NCBI GenBank assembly: GCA_947478175.1
Contig: CANJUQ010000010.1
Location: 1 to 61,991 of the forward strand
Direction: 5' to 3'
Source of the DNA: Thiotrichales bacterium
GTDB lineage: Bacteria > Pseudomonadota > Gammaproteobacteria > Francisellales > CACEW01
Length of the DNA: 61,991 nucleotides
Both the position numbers and the translations under genes were made by a program. Below are positions 55,124 through 61,991 of this stretch, one piece after another. The stretch's first letter is position 1. Each line of letters starts with the position of its first letter. Under the pieces are notes generated by a model. That model had not been told where the DNA came from and did no database searches. It saw only the letters and a program-made list of their open reading frames with translations.

Positions 55124-56545
55124 ATGGCTCGTTTTATCGGACGGCAAGCTGAGCTTGAAAAACTAATTTCTCTCAGCCAAAAAAAAACAGCTTCTTTTAT
55201 TCTCATTCGAGGCCGAAGAAGAATCGGCAAAAGCCGCTTAGTCAAAGAATTCAGCAAAAACTATGACCAATTTTACCACTTCGAAGGCCTAGCTCCCGAA
55301 AAAGGCGTGACCGCTGAACATCAGCTCATCGCATTTTCAAAACAGCTTTCCCAGCAATTTAAAGCCCCCAAAGCGATTTATTCTGATTGGTCTGATGCCT
55401 TACTTGCTCTAGGAGAGCGCGTCACCCAAGGCAAAACTTTGATTCTCTTCGATGAAATCTCATGGATGGGAATGAACTGCCCAACGTTCTTACCTCAGCT
55501 CAAAATCTTTTGGGACAATCAATTAAAAAATAATGATCAACTAATGTTCATCGTCTGTGGTTCAGCCTCTGCTTGGATAGACAAAAATATTCTTAATAGC
55601 AGCGGCTTTGTCGGTCGGATTTCTCATACGTTGACCCTAGAAGAACTCCCATTAGAAGACTGCAAAAAATTCTGGCCAGCCCCTATTTCAGCCTATGAAA
55701 AACTGAAAGTACTGGCAGTAACGGGGGGAATTCCCAAATACCTAGAAGAGATCAATCCTAAATTACCGGCCGAAGAAAATATTAAACAATTGTGTTTTTC
55801 CAAGGGGGCCTTCTTAGTCAAAGAATTCGAACAAATTTTCAACGACCTTTTTTTAAGAGACAGCGCCCTGTATCAAAAAATCATTGAAGCTATGATGGAT
55901 GGCCCAAAAGATAGATCCGCCTTATGCCAAAAATTAGACATTGATCCGGGCGGAAGAATCTCTGAATATCTCGATGAACTCGAGCTTTCTGGCTTTATCA
56001 AACGAGATTACACCTGGAGCTTCCAAACAGGCGCTGATTCAAAACTAAGCCAATACCGTCTTAGTGATAATTACCTGCGATTTTATTTAAAATATATTGA
56101 CAAAAATTTAACCAAGATCGAACGAAACAGCTTTCAATTTAAATCCATTGCACTCCTTCCAGAATGGAAAACCATCATGGGTCTGCAAATCGAAAACTTA
56201 GTACTCAATAACAGACAATTGATTCACCAAATCTTGAAAATTCACCCGGATGAAATCACGACTGAGAATCCTTATTACCAAAGAAAAACAACTCGCCAGC
56301 CTGGATGCCAAGTGGATTACATGATCCAAACGACTTATGGGACGTTATATCTTTGTGAAATCAAATTTTCTTTTAACACCATTGGCATGGATGTTATTCC
56401 TGAAATCGAAAAAAAAATAAAAGCGCTCGCCATTCCCAAAGGTTTTTCTTGCAGGCCTGTCTTGATTCATATCAATGGCGTTACAGAAGACTTAATCGCT
56501 ACTGATTATTTTTTTGAGATCATCGATTTTTCAAGTTTTTTATAA
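55124..56545 (+). CDS. ATPase_2/DUF234-type ATPase with C-terminal nuclease-like domain
   Basis: The 473-residue protein has FIGRQAELEKLISLSQKKTA, P-loop LIRGRRRIGKSRLVKEF and Walker B TLILFDEISWMG (COG1672 architecture). A winged-helix segment follows (DRSALCQKLDIDPGGRISEY then LDELELSGFIKRDYTW). The C-terminal DUF234 region ends with QPGCQVDYMIQTTYGTLYLC then EIKFSFNTIG, resembling a PD-(D/E)XK core (D...E-x-K). Family role is unknown. It starts two bases after a repeat and has poor ribosome-binding sequence, so the repeat may control its translation as well as transcription. Confidence 0.88.
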   Translation: MARFIGRQAELEKLISLSQKKTASFILIRGRRRIGKSRLVKEFSKNYDQFYHFEGLAPEKGVTAEHQLIAFSKQLSQQFKAPKAIYSDWSDALLALGERVTQGKTLILFDEISWMGMNCPTFLPQLKIFWDNQLKNNDQLMFIVCGSASAWIDKNILNSSGFVGRISHTLTLEELPLEDCKKFWPAPISAYEKLKVLAVTGGIPKYLEEINPKLPAEENIKQLCFSKGAFLVKEFEQIFNDLFLRDSALYQKIIEAMMDGPKDRSALCQKLDIDPGGRISEYLDELELSGFIKRDYTWSFQTGADSKLSQYRLSDNYLRFYLKYIDKNLTKIERNSFQFKSIALLPEWKTIMGLQIENLVLNNRQLIHQILKIHPDEITTENPYYQRKTTRQPGCQVDYMIQTTYGTLYLCEIKFSFNTIGMDVIPEIEKKIKALAIPKGFSCRPVLIHINGVTEDLIATDYFFEIIDFSSFL

Positions 56546-57151
56546 AACATCCCACTCAAATATCCCCAATACGGGACTTTTAGCGATCAACTTATCTCCC
56601 GGATTTAATTTCCCAACGCCTTTGGGCGTCCCCGTATAAATCAAATCGCCGGATCTTAAATTCCAGATATTCCCCACTTCTAAAATCAAACTAGGAATAT
56701 CTAATAACATCTCTCGGGTATTCCCAATTTGTTTTATTTCGCCATTTATTTCTAAAGAAAAATCCAAATTTCCCAGATCGATATCTCCCACTTTTTTTAA
56801 ATCCCCGAGCAAAGCACTCCCATCAAAAGACTTAGCTTTTTCCCATGGCAAGCCTTTAGATTTTAATTCTTCTTGAACATCTCTCAGGGTCAAATCAATC
56901 CCTAGAGTAATACCTGAAATACAAGCCAACGCAGCTTCTTTTGTTTGATTTTTGGGATGGCCAGACAACTCAACTACAACTTCAATCTCATGATGTAATT
57001 CTTTGCCATGTTTCGGAAAATTTGTCTTGCCATAGTTAAACACCAAACTGGACTCAGGTTTCATAAAAATAACAGGCGAGCTGGGAACAATATTTCCTAG
57101 CTCTTTAATATGTTCCCCATAGTTTCTTCCAATACAGAAAATTCTTCGCAT
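56540..57151 (-). CDS. Fumarylacetoacetate hydrolase family protein
   Basis: The 203-residue protein is a single-domain FAH-family enzyme (YcgM-like): FMKPESSLVFNYGKTNFPKH, metal-binding HHEIEVVVEL, GITLGIDLTLRDVQEELKSK then GLPWEKAKSFDGSALLG, and the ending YTGTPKGVGKLNPGD. Members hydrolyse or decarboxylate acylpyruvates and oxaloacetate with a divalent metal; the substrate here is unknown. It overlaps the ATPase gene by six bases in convergent orientation. At its 5' side is the 209-base gap with the GCACCAA repeat. Confidence 0.9.
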   Translation of the reverse strand: MRRIFCIGRNYGEHIKELGNIVPSSPVIFMKPESSLVFNYGKTNFPKHGKELHHEIEVVVELSGHPKNQTKEAALACISGITLGIDLTLRDVQEELKSKGLPWEKAKSFDGSALLGDLKKVGDIDLGNLDFSLEINGEIKQIGNTREMLLDIPSLILEVGNIWNLRSGDLIYTGTPKGVGKLNPGDKLIAKSPVLGIFEWDVL

Positions 57152-57168
57152 TTGTTAAATACCTTAAT

Positions 57169-57214
57169 TGCACCAATCGCACCAAATTATAAAAAATTGC
57201 ACCAATTGCACCAA
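57169..57214. repeat. GCACCAA short repeat
   Basis: GCACCAAT or GCACCAAA occurs four times at 57170, 57179, 57197 and 57206, in pairs nine bases apart. It lies between the FAH-family gene and the GH5 gene, whose divergent promoters are probably here. Confidence 0.55.
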
Positions 57215-57360
57215 TGGTTAACTCATCTATTCATCCATAATTCTTAATCACTCTCTTGGTCTCAGCAAAAAAGCGACGTAGATTAATTTGACTATATTCA
57301 CCCCCGTCTATTTTTTGTTCTTTACTTTGAGTTTTATTTATATAAAAAAGGACCTTCTCC

Positions 57361-59121
57361 ATGAAACACTCATCCAAAAAATTATCGACCTTCAGACTGT
57401 TAGCCTTAGCCACTCCCAGTATTTTTTCACTTGCTTTCGGATCCACAGCTTTTGCAACCACCCTCCAAACGGCTCTACTTAAAAATGACATGGTTAATTA
57501 TCCAGGCGTTACCAATCCCAGCATGGCTTGTTTGGGAACAACAATTGGCACCATGTCGGATACAGGTATAACTGCTCTCGCTCCAGGCCAGACTTATTCA
57601 ATCTCGTTTGATCCTGACCCTGCTCATCCTACACAAAACCAAGATGCCCAATTCAGCATTGCTTTTAATAGTTCTGATCAGTGCTCACGTTGGGGTGGCG
57701 CTGGTTCTTATGGTATTGGCTTGACTGCAAAAGACGCGAGTGGAAGCTCCTGGGCTTATTACTATCCCGTAGCAGGACAACCTGAACCTATAACAGGCGT
57801 CTCTATTACAACAGGAACTGACTGTGATATAGGCAATGCAACAAATCCCGTTTGTTACGACTTAAATTACACCCCTCAAACTTCTTCCAGTCTCATTTTG
57901 CAACCTAATCAACCCACCACTTGGGTTAATAATCTTTCTAGCTATAACACTCAAATGCCACTCTATCGAGGCGTCAATTTATCCGGTGCTGAATTTGCAC
58001 CAAACACGACAGGAACCAAGCTTTTTTATAGCGGCAACATCCCTTCTGTAAATGACTATTACACGTTTGCAAAAGCTGGCATGAACACAGTCAGATTGCC
58101 GTTCTTATGGGAATATTTACAGCCGACTTTTACGCCTAACACCCCCATGGGTGCTGTTAATTTCGCACCGACTTCTTATGGCTATCAACTCATGCAAACC
58201 GTTAGCGACCTAACAGGGCAGGGTCTATATGTCATCTTAGATATGCACGATTACATGAGATATGAAACTGTTTTGAGCAACATCTCCAATGCTTCGAATG
58301 CTTCAGACCAAAATATTATTGATACAGCAGGTGAACCCACCGCTGCTGACTATGCGAATGCCTGGGGCAATCTTGCGACGGCCGTGAATACTTATATACC
58401 CCCCGCTCAAAGGCCCTACGTTATTTTTGAGCTCATGAATGAGCCTCATGACATGACAAAACCCATAAGTACTGGCCATACAGGCCCTCAAGCGGTCTTA
58501 GATCTTGAGAATCAGGCCATTACTGCCATTAGAAAAACTGAAACAACTGAGGGCGGATATCACCATCTGATTTTGCTTGATGGCGATTATTACTCTGGGC
58601 TTTATAGCTGGTCATCAGCCAATACTGATGGAGCAATCAATGCCAGTGTCTTTATAGCTTCTAATGGAATTCAAGCTTCTAATGGAATTCAAGCTTCTAA
58701 TGGAATTCAAGATCCCAATCTAAACTATGCACTCGATGTTCATCAGTATTTAGACAGTGACTTCAGTGGAACTCACACCACTTGTATTCCTCAAACAACT
58801 TTCGATTCAGACCTAGCTATGTCTACTTTTGTGCCTTATCTCCAAACCCAAAAAATCAATGCTTTCTTAGGCGAATTTGGCGCAGGCAATGGTGACCAAA
58901 CTGACTGTGAGGCTGATCTAAAAGACCTGTTAACTCAAATCTCTCAAACCTATCCTTCTTCGAATACGCAAACAGGCTTTATCGGCTGGACTGCGTGGTC
59001 TGCAGGACATGGATGGGGAGCTGACTATGTCTTAAATCTTGCACCTGGCGGTGCTGCGAATGGATGGATGACAGATAGCCAAGTCTTTGCTAATCCCGGT
59101 TTCTTAACCCCAGCCTCTTAA
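57361..59121 (+). CDS. Secreted glycoside hydrolase family 5 (endoglucanase-like)
   Basis: A 586-residue protein with a signal peptide (FRLLALATPSIFSLAFGSTA then FA|TT). An N-terminal domain of about 170 residues with several cysteines resembles a carbohydrate-binding module. The GH5 barrel follows: MNTVRLPFLWEYLQP, LYVILDMHDYMRYET, the acid/base Glu in VIFELMNEPHDM, and the nucleophile Glu in NAFLGEFGAGNGD, then GFIGWTAWSAGHGWG. It would cleave beta-1,4-glucan in the surroundings or host. Residues 436-448 are a threefold ASNGIQ repeat from an 18-base DNA repeat. AAGGA eight bases before the ATG supports the start, and a terminator follows. Confidence 0.9.
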   Translation: MKHSSKKLSTFRLLALATPSIFSLAFGSTAFATTLQTALLKNDMVNYPGVTNPSMACLGTTIGTMSDTGITALAPGQTYSISFDPDPAHPTQNQDAQFSIAFNSSDQCSRWGGAGSYGIGLTAKDASGSSWAYYYPVAGQPEPITGVSITTGTDCDIGNATNPVCYDLNYTPQTSSSLILQPNQPTTWVNNLSSYNTQMPLYRGVNLSGAEFAPNTTGTKLFYSGNIPSVNDYYTFAKAGMNTVRLPFLWEYLQPTFTPNTPMGAVNFAPTSYGYQLMQTVSDLTGQGLYVILDMHDYMRYETVLSNISNASNASDQNIIDTAGEPTAADYANAWGNLATAVNTYIPPAQRPYVIFELMNEPHDMTKPISTGHTGPQAVLDLENQAITAIRKTETTEGGYHHLILLDGDYYSGLYSWSSANTDGAINASVFIASNGIQASNGIQASNGIQDPNLNYALDVHQYLDSDFSGTHTTCIPQTTFDSDLAMSTFVPYLQTQKINAFLGEFGAGNGDQTDCEADLKDLLTQISQTYPSSNTQTGFIGWTAWSAGHGWGADYVLNLAPGGAANGWMTDSQVFANPGFLTPAS

Positions 59122-59137
59122 CGTTCACCCACCCAAC

Positions 59138-59177
59138 AAAAAACCGTCAGAGATTAAAAAATCTGGCGGTTTTTTTA
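59138..59177. terminator. Bidirectional terminator after the GH5 gene
   Basis: AAAACCGTCAGA pairs with TCTGGCGGTTTT (one mismatch) around an A-rich loop, with T and A runs on each side. It serves the GH5 gene on the plus strand and the membrane protein gene at 59175 on the minus strand, whose stop codon overlaps it. Confidence 0.85.
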
Positions 59178-59651
59178 TTTTTTAAAAAATAACTTCTTAA
59201 ATCCAACCACTGACAAAACCCCCATAGGAATCACCAGCCAACCCACCATCAAGACACTCAAAGGAAAAACAATCATTGCCCAGATTAAAATATCTATTAG
59301 ACGAAAACTCTCAATTCCATGGATTAAAACATCATGGGTTAAAAAAATAATTTCTAGACAAGCATCGCTCAAAACTAAAAACAACAGACCTCCCAAGACC
59401 CCAGACCCAATTATTTTTCTCACGCCTAGTTTTTTAGACTCACCCCAGGCCAATAATTTTTTAGAAAATAAAAAACCCAGAAAAAATCCAATCAAAAAAA
59501 CAAAAATTAATAAAAAAACCAACAAAAAAATAAAACCTAAATCCCATTGAACCTGACTCTTAAAAAATAACGGTGTGATTAAAATCCCTAACAAAGTCGT
59601 TAAAACAGCTGCACCACCAAACCAGAGCGCCGTCAAAAATCTTAATTTCAT
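59175..59651 (-). CDS. Small membrane protein, paralogue 1
   Basis: The protein (158 residues from the ATG at 59651) has four predicted membrane segments and starts MKLRFLTALWFGGAAVLTTL, matching the neighbour's MDIKLRLLSALWFGLCAILG. It ends GWLVIPMGVLSVVGFKKLFF versus GWAVLPAGILAVYGFKKLFL in the neighbour, so the two are tandem duplicates. The upstream gene's TGA overlaps the ATG, indicating translational coupling. Function unknown; it is not a family I recognise. An alternative start nine bases upstream is possible. Confidence 0.75.
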   Translation of the reverse strand: MKLRFLTALWFGGAAVLTTLLGILITPLFFKSQVQWDLGFIFLLVFLLIFVFLIGFFLGFLFSKKLLAWGESKKLGVRKIIGSGVLGGLLFLVLSDACLEIIFLTHDVLIHGIESFRLIDILIWAMIVFPLSVLMVGWLVIPMGVLSVVGFKKLFFKK

Positions 59652-60214
59652 CACAAACATGACCTTAAAAATAATTTTTTAAATCCATAGACCGCTAAAA
59701 TTCCCGCAGGTAAAACAGCCCAACCTGCGATTGGAATACTTGCAATAACGATGATGACTAAGAAAGCAATCTCAAAAAACACAGATCCCAATCCCTTCAG
59801 TCCTGAATCTAAATAAGCCATCCAATTACAAGCTATAAAAAACACAACATCTATTAAAAACAAATAAATAACACCGCCTGTTATCCCAATAACAACGATC
59901 GTTGAAAAATCTATTTTTTTATTTTCTGACAGCTCTTGAGCCTGAGTCAGTGATCGGATAATCCATTTGGAAAATAAAAAACCCAGAACAGCACCTATAA
60001 AAAACACCCCTCCCAGAAATATAAAAATGGTCTGAAAAAAACCATTCCATGAATAACCAAAGATGCTTTTAAATTGACCTGAGATATCAGCCGAAAACCC
60101 GTGAGTTGAAAAAAAGCCCATCACTAAAAAAATAATCAAAAACCAAACTAAAAAACCAAGTATGGCGCAAAGACCAAACCAAAGAGCGCTCAACAATCTT
60201 AATTTTATATCCAT
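59651..60214 (-). CDS. Small membrane protein, paralogue 2
   Basis: The 187-residue product has four to five membrane segments and is a diverged duplicate of the gene at 59175-59651 (shared N-terminal KLRxLxALWFG and C-terminal GFKKLF). A middle loop carries SKWIIRSLTQAQELSENKKI, so the paralogues share the SK(W/K)-like positively charged loop. No homologue is recognised. The pair lies in accessory DNA between the GH5 gene and an ATPase gene. Confidence 0.75.
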   Translation of the reverse strand: MDIKLRLLSALWFGLCAILGFLVWFLIIFLVMGFFSTHGFSADISGQFKSIFGYSWNGFFQTIFIFLGGVFFIGAVLGFLFSKWIIRSLTQAQELSENKKIDFSTIVVIGITGGVIYLFLIDVVFFIACNWMAYLDSGLKGLGSVFFEIAFLVIIVIASIPIAGWAVLPAGILAVYGFKKLFLRSCL

Positions 60215-60343
60215 AGAAAAAACTCTCTTAAAAACTGTCTAAACAAATTAAAAGCCGCACAAGATGGCTTAAAACTTAAAAAATCACAAAAAAATCTTGA
60301 TGTATGGAATTAAAAAAACTGTAAAATTTATACATAACCACGT

Positions 60344-60439
60344 AATTTCATTGAAAATCCATGGCGACATTATTAAATTTCATGGAAAATCCATTGACGA
60401 CATATATAATTTCATTGAAAATTATTGACTATCCACGGA
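60344..60439. repeat. Three 32-bp tandem repeats upstream of an ATPase gene
   Basis: Units at 60344, 60376 and 60408 have an exact 32-base period and begin AATTTCAT(T/G)GAAAAT. Each holds an inverted repeat TTTCA-T-TGAAA (units 1 and 3 exact; unit 2 imperfect). The third unit is degenerate after base 15, where it becomes TTGACTATCCACGG; TTGACT could be a -35 with an AT-rich -10 following. The ATPase ATG is 50 bases past the last unit. Confidence 0.85.
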
Positions 60440-60489
60440 TTTACTATAATTATACTGCTATTAAAATCTATTAACAGGCTTGTTTAAAA

Positions 60490-61683
60490 ATGAAATTTAT
60501 CCGATTTCTGCAAGAACCTCTCGCCAAAATATTAGAACGAGGCAAAAGTGTTTTACTACTAGGGCCTCGCCAAACGGGTAAAACAACGCTCATTAAGCAT
60601 TGGAAAGCTGACAAAATATTCACTCTGGCCAATCCAAAAGACCGGCTCCGATATGAAAAAGACCCTGCGTTACTCACCTCAGAAATTGAATACTTAGCCG
60701 AACGTCTTGCCTTAGAAACACCCCCTCGAATTCCATTGATCGTCATTGATGAAGTCCAAAAACTACCCATTCTCATGGATGCCGCCCAGGATTTGATTGA
60801 TCGCGATTTAGCTCAATTTATCTTAACAGGCTCATCCGCCAGAAAACTTAGGAGAGGCAGTGAAGATGTTAACTTACTCCCTGGTCGTTTAATTCCCCTT
60901 CGAATGGACCCGCTCACTTATCAAGAAGCCCCAGAAAATACCTCCATAGAAAGCTTTTTATTAGAAGGCTCTCTCCCTGAAATTATTTTGCAGGAGACCC
61001 TCGAAGATAAAGAAATGCTTTTAGATGCTTACGTCTCAATCTATTTAGAAGAAGAAATTAGAGCTGAAGCGCTAGTACGAGACTTAGGCTCTTTTGCCAG
61101 ATTTTTAGAATTTGCAGCCTCAGAAGCTGGAAAAATGATGAACTTTACCAAGCTCTCTCAGGAAATAGGCGTTTCTCAGTCCACCATCTCAGCTTATTAC
61201 CAAATTCTTGAAGATTGTTTAATCACTGAACGCATTGAGCCGCTGACAGAAAGTACCACTCGAAAAAGGCTGTCTAAAGCTCAAAAATTCTTATTTTATG
61301 ACATGGGGGTTAGACGCATTGCTGCTCGTGAAGGCAGAGGCCCTTCACGAGAAAGACTGGGACAATTGTTCGAACAATGGGTTGGCCTTGAGCTCATTCG
61401 TCAGATACATCTGGCCCGAAGACGGTATCAGGTGAAATATTGGTCAGATCCATCCGGTCCAGAAGTCGATTGGGTGATAGACAAAGAAGGGGTTTATATC
61501 CCCATCGAAGTTAAATGGACTGATAGTCCCAAAAGCATTGATGCAAAACACTTACAGATATTTCTTAGAGAATACCCAACGGCTAAAAAGGGCTTTGTGA
61601 TTTGTAATACGCCTCATGCATTAAAACTTTCTGAAAATATTACCGCATTGCCTTGGAAGCAGTTGACGGAGGTTTTTGAGTAA
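60490..61683 (+). CDS. AAA_14/DUF4143-type ATPase with C-terminal nuclease-like domain
   Basis: The 397-residue protein has SVLLLGPRQTGKTTLIKHW (Walker A), PLIVIDEVQKLP (Walker B) and QFILTGSSARKLRRG (sensor-like), the AAA_14 pattern. A helical region with a winged-helix-like segment (MMNFTKLSQEIGVSQSTISA then YYQILEDCLITERI) precedes the DUF4143 domain, with PEVDWVIDKEGVYIPIEVKW, which resembles a PD-(D/E)XK core (D, E-x-K). Biological role is unknown for this widespread family. There is no good ribosome-binding site. Tandem 32-bp repeats lie in its promoter region. Confidence 0.88.
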   Translation: MKFIRFLQEPLAKILERGKSVLLLGPRQTGKTTLIKHWKADKIFTLANPKDRLRYEKDPALLTSEIEYLAERLALETPPRIPLIVIDEVQKLPILMDAAQDLIDRDLAQFILTGSSARKLRRGSEDVNLLPGRLIPLRMDPLTYQEAPENTSIESFLLEGSLPEIILQETLEDKEMLLDAYVSIYLEEEIRAEALVRDLGSFARFLEFAASEAGKMMNFTKLSQEIGVSQSTISAYYQILEDCLITERIEPLTESTTRKRLSKAQKFLFYDMGVRRIAAREGRGPSRERLGQLFEQWVGLELIRQIHLARRRYQVKYWSDPSGPEVDWVIDKEGVYIPIEVKWTDSPKSIDAKHLQIFLREYPTAKKGFVICNTPHALKLSENITALPWKQLTEVFE

Positions 61684-61750
61684 AAAGTCCTTCAATTCCA
61701 GCAAAAAAACGTGAACAATCTCGTTTTTTTAAGCCAATAGGAAACAAAAA

Positions 61751-61849
61751 ATGTTCAAATTATTTTGCAGAAATCTTGACGCTAGCTTCACCATAATTGA
61801 AATAGATTTCGAAAAAACAACGGTTTCAGAACAGCAATTCCCGGTCTGA
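61751..61849 (+). pseudogene. Truncated reading frame at the right repeat
   Basis: TAGGAAAC eight bases before an ATG at 61751 opens MFKLFCRNLDASFTIIEIDF, which continues for 27 codons and then enters the terminal repeat and stops at QQFPV. The frame looks like the start of a gene cut by the repeat, as on the left side. The family is not recognised. Confidence 0.35.
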
Positions 61850-61991
61850 AATGACGCATTGATACATAAGCCTCTCAAAGGCATGCTTAATTTATTTTTC
61901 GCAACCTTTTGAGATAAAAATGCCGATCGATCTTCATCCAAAGTTATCTGCGCCAGGATTGCTCCAATCCGTTAAACACAGTTTTTCTTTT
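61832..61991. repeat. Terminal inverted repeat, right copy
   Basis: The reverse complement of bases 1-160, with one mismatch. The outer ends (window edges) coincide, and the inner boundary is CAGCAATTCC. Each copy interrupts a different short frame, so the repeat was inserted in, or replaced the ends of, different genes. Confidence 0.9.

Noticed and set aside
57231..57491. Minus-strand frame over the GH5 start
   Set aside because: It overlaps the signal peptide of the GH5 gene, which has an AAGGA site and clear catalytic motifs; the opposite frame is a shadow.
60344..60439. CRISPR-like repeats
   Set aside because: The units are directly adjacent with no spacers, and the repeat at 55032 has only two units; no cas genes are present.
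1..61991. Plasmid or prophage
   Set aside because: Core genes (nuo, dnaK, hemB, mraY, tpiA) dominate and no replication, packaging or integrase gene is seen.

Overview
The window looks like chromosomal DNA of a low-GC gammaproteobacterium of the Legionellales/Coxiellaceae type, probably host-associated. This is inferred from gene families and order: a tpiA-secG-tRNA(Leu)-nuoA..N block, a grpE-dnaK-dnaJ cluster with sigma32-type promoters, an LPS-core glycosyltransferase cluster, and several proteins that look like products aimed at a eukaryotic host (an ankyrin protein, a small protein ending in a CaaX box, and large proteins without recognisable relatives). No species is assigned. Both ends of the window carry the same 160-bp sequence in opposite orientation, and each copy truncates a short reading frame, so the window is probably a contig bounded by copies of a dispersed repeat.

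Layout. 1-14.3 kb is accessory and scrambled: a secreted small protein and a PrpF-like isomerase; two near-identical AAA-ATPase/PD-(D/E)XK genes inside a 1,659-bp direct duplication that brackets a glutathione S-transferase and a transporter stub; an alpha/beta hydrolase and a Bcr-type exporter; a BrnT/BrnA and a VapB/VapC-like toxin-antitoxin pair with a relic of a second brnT; a CaaX-box protein; a GNAT; a candidate RsmY/RsmZ-like regulatory RNA; two convergent proteins that may share a His...Cys hydrolase fold; and an ankyrin protein. 14.3-30.7 kb is one long minus-strand block: all fourteen complex I genes, tRNA-Leu(GAG), secG and tpiA. 30.7-34.7 kb holds an ATPase with four operator-like half-sites in front of it, an outer-membrane-like beta protein and a membrane protein. 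34.7-42.7 kb carries mraY-murF, a LysR regulator, three LPS glycosyltransferases and a membrane protein. 43-52 kb carries nhaA, a methyltransferase, a structured RNA candidate, rlmE, a small orphan gene, hemB, yhbY, a gamma-carbonic anhydrase and dnaJ-dnaK-grpE. 52-62 kb is accessory again: an 896-residue-class effector-like protein, two more ATPase/PD-(D/E)XK fusion genes each preceded by its own repeats, a fumarylacetoacetase-family hydrolase, a secreted GH5 glycanase and a tandem pair of membrane proteins.

How the parts fit. The core genes supply respiration (NADH:quinone oxidoreductase), protein export and folding, envelope synthesis and haem synthesis. The accessory genes suggest a host-associated lifestyle. 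The points most worth following are: the RsmY/RsmZ-like RNA, which would place a Gac/Let-Csr switch next to effector-like genes; the CaaX protein; the convergent pair at 12.1-13.7 kb; and the recurring pattern of ATPase-nuclease fusion genes each with private repeats at the promoter.
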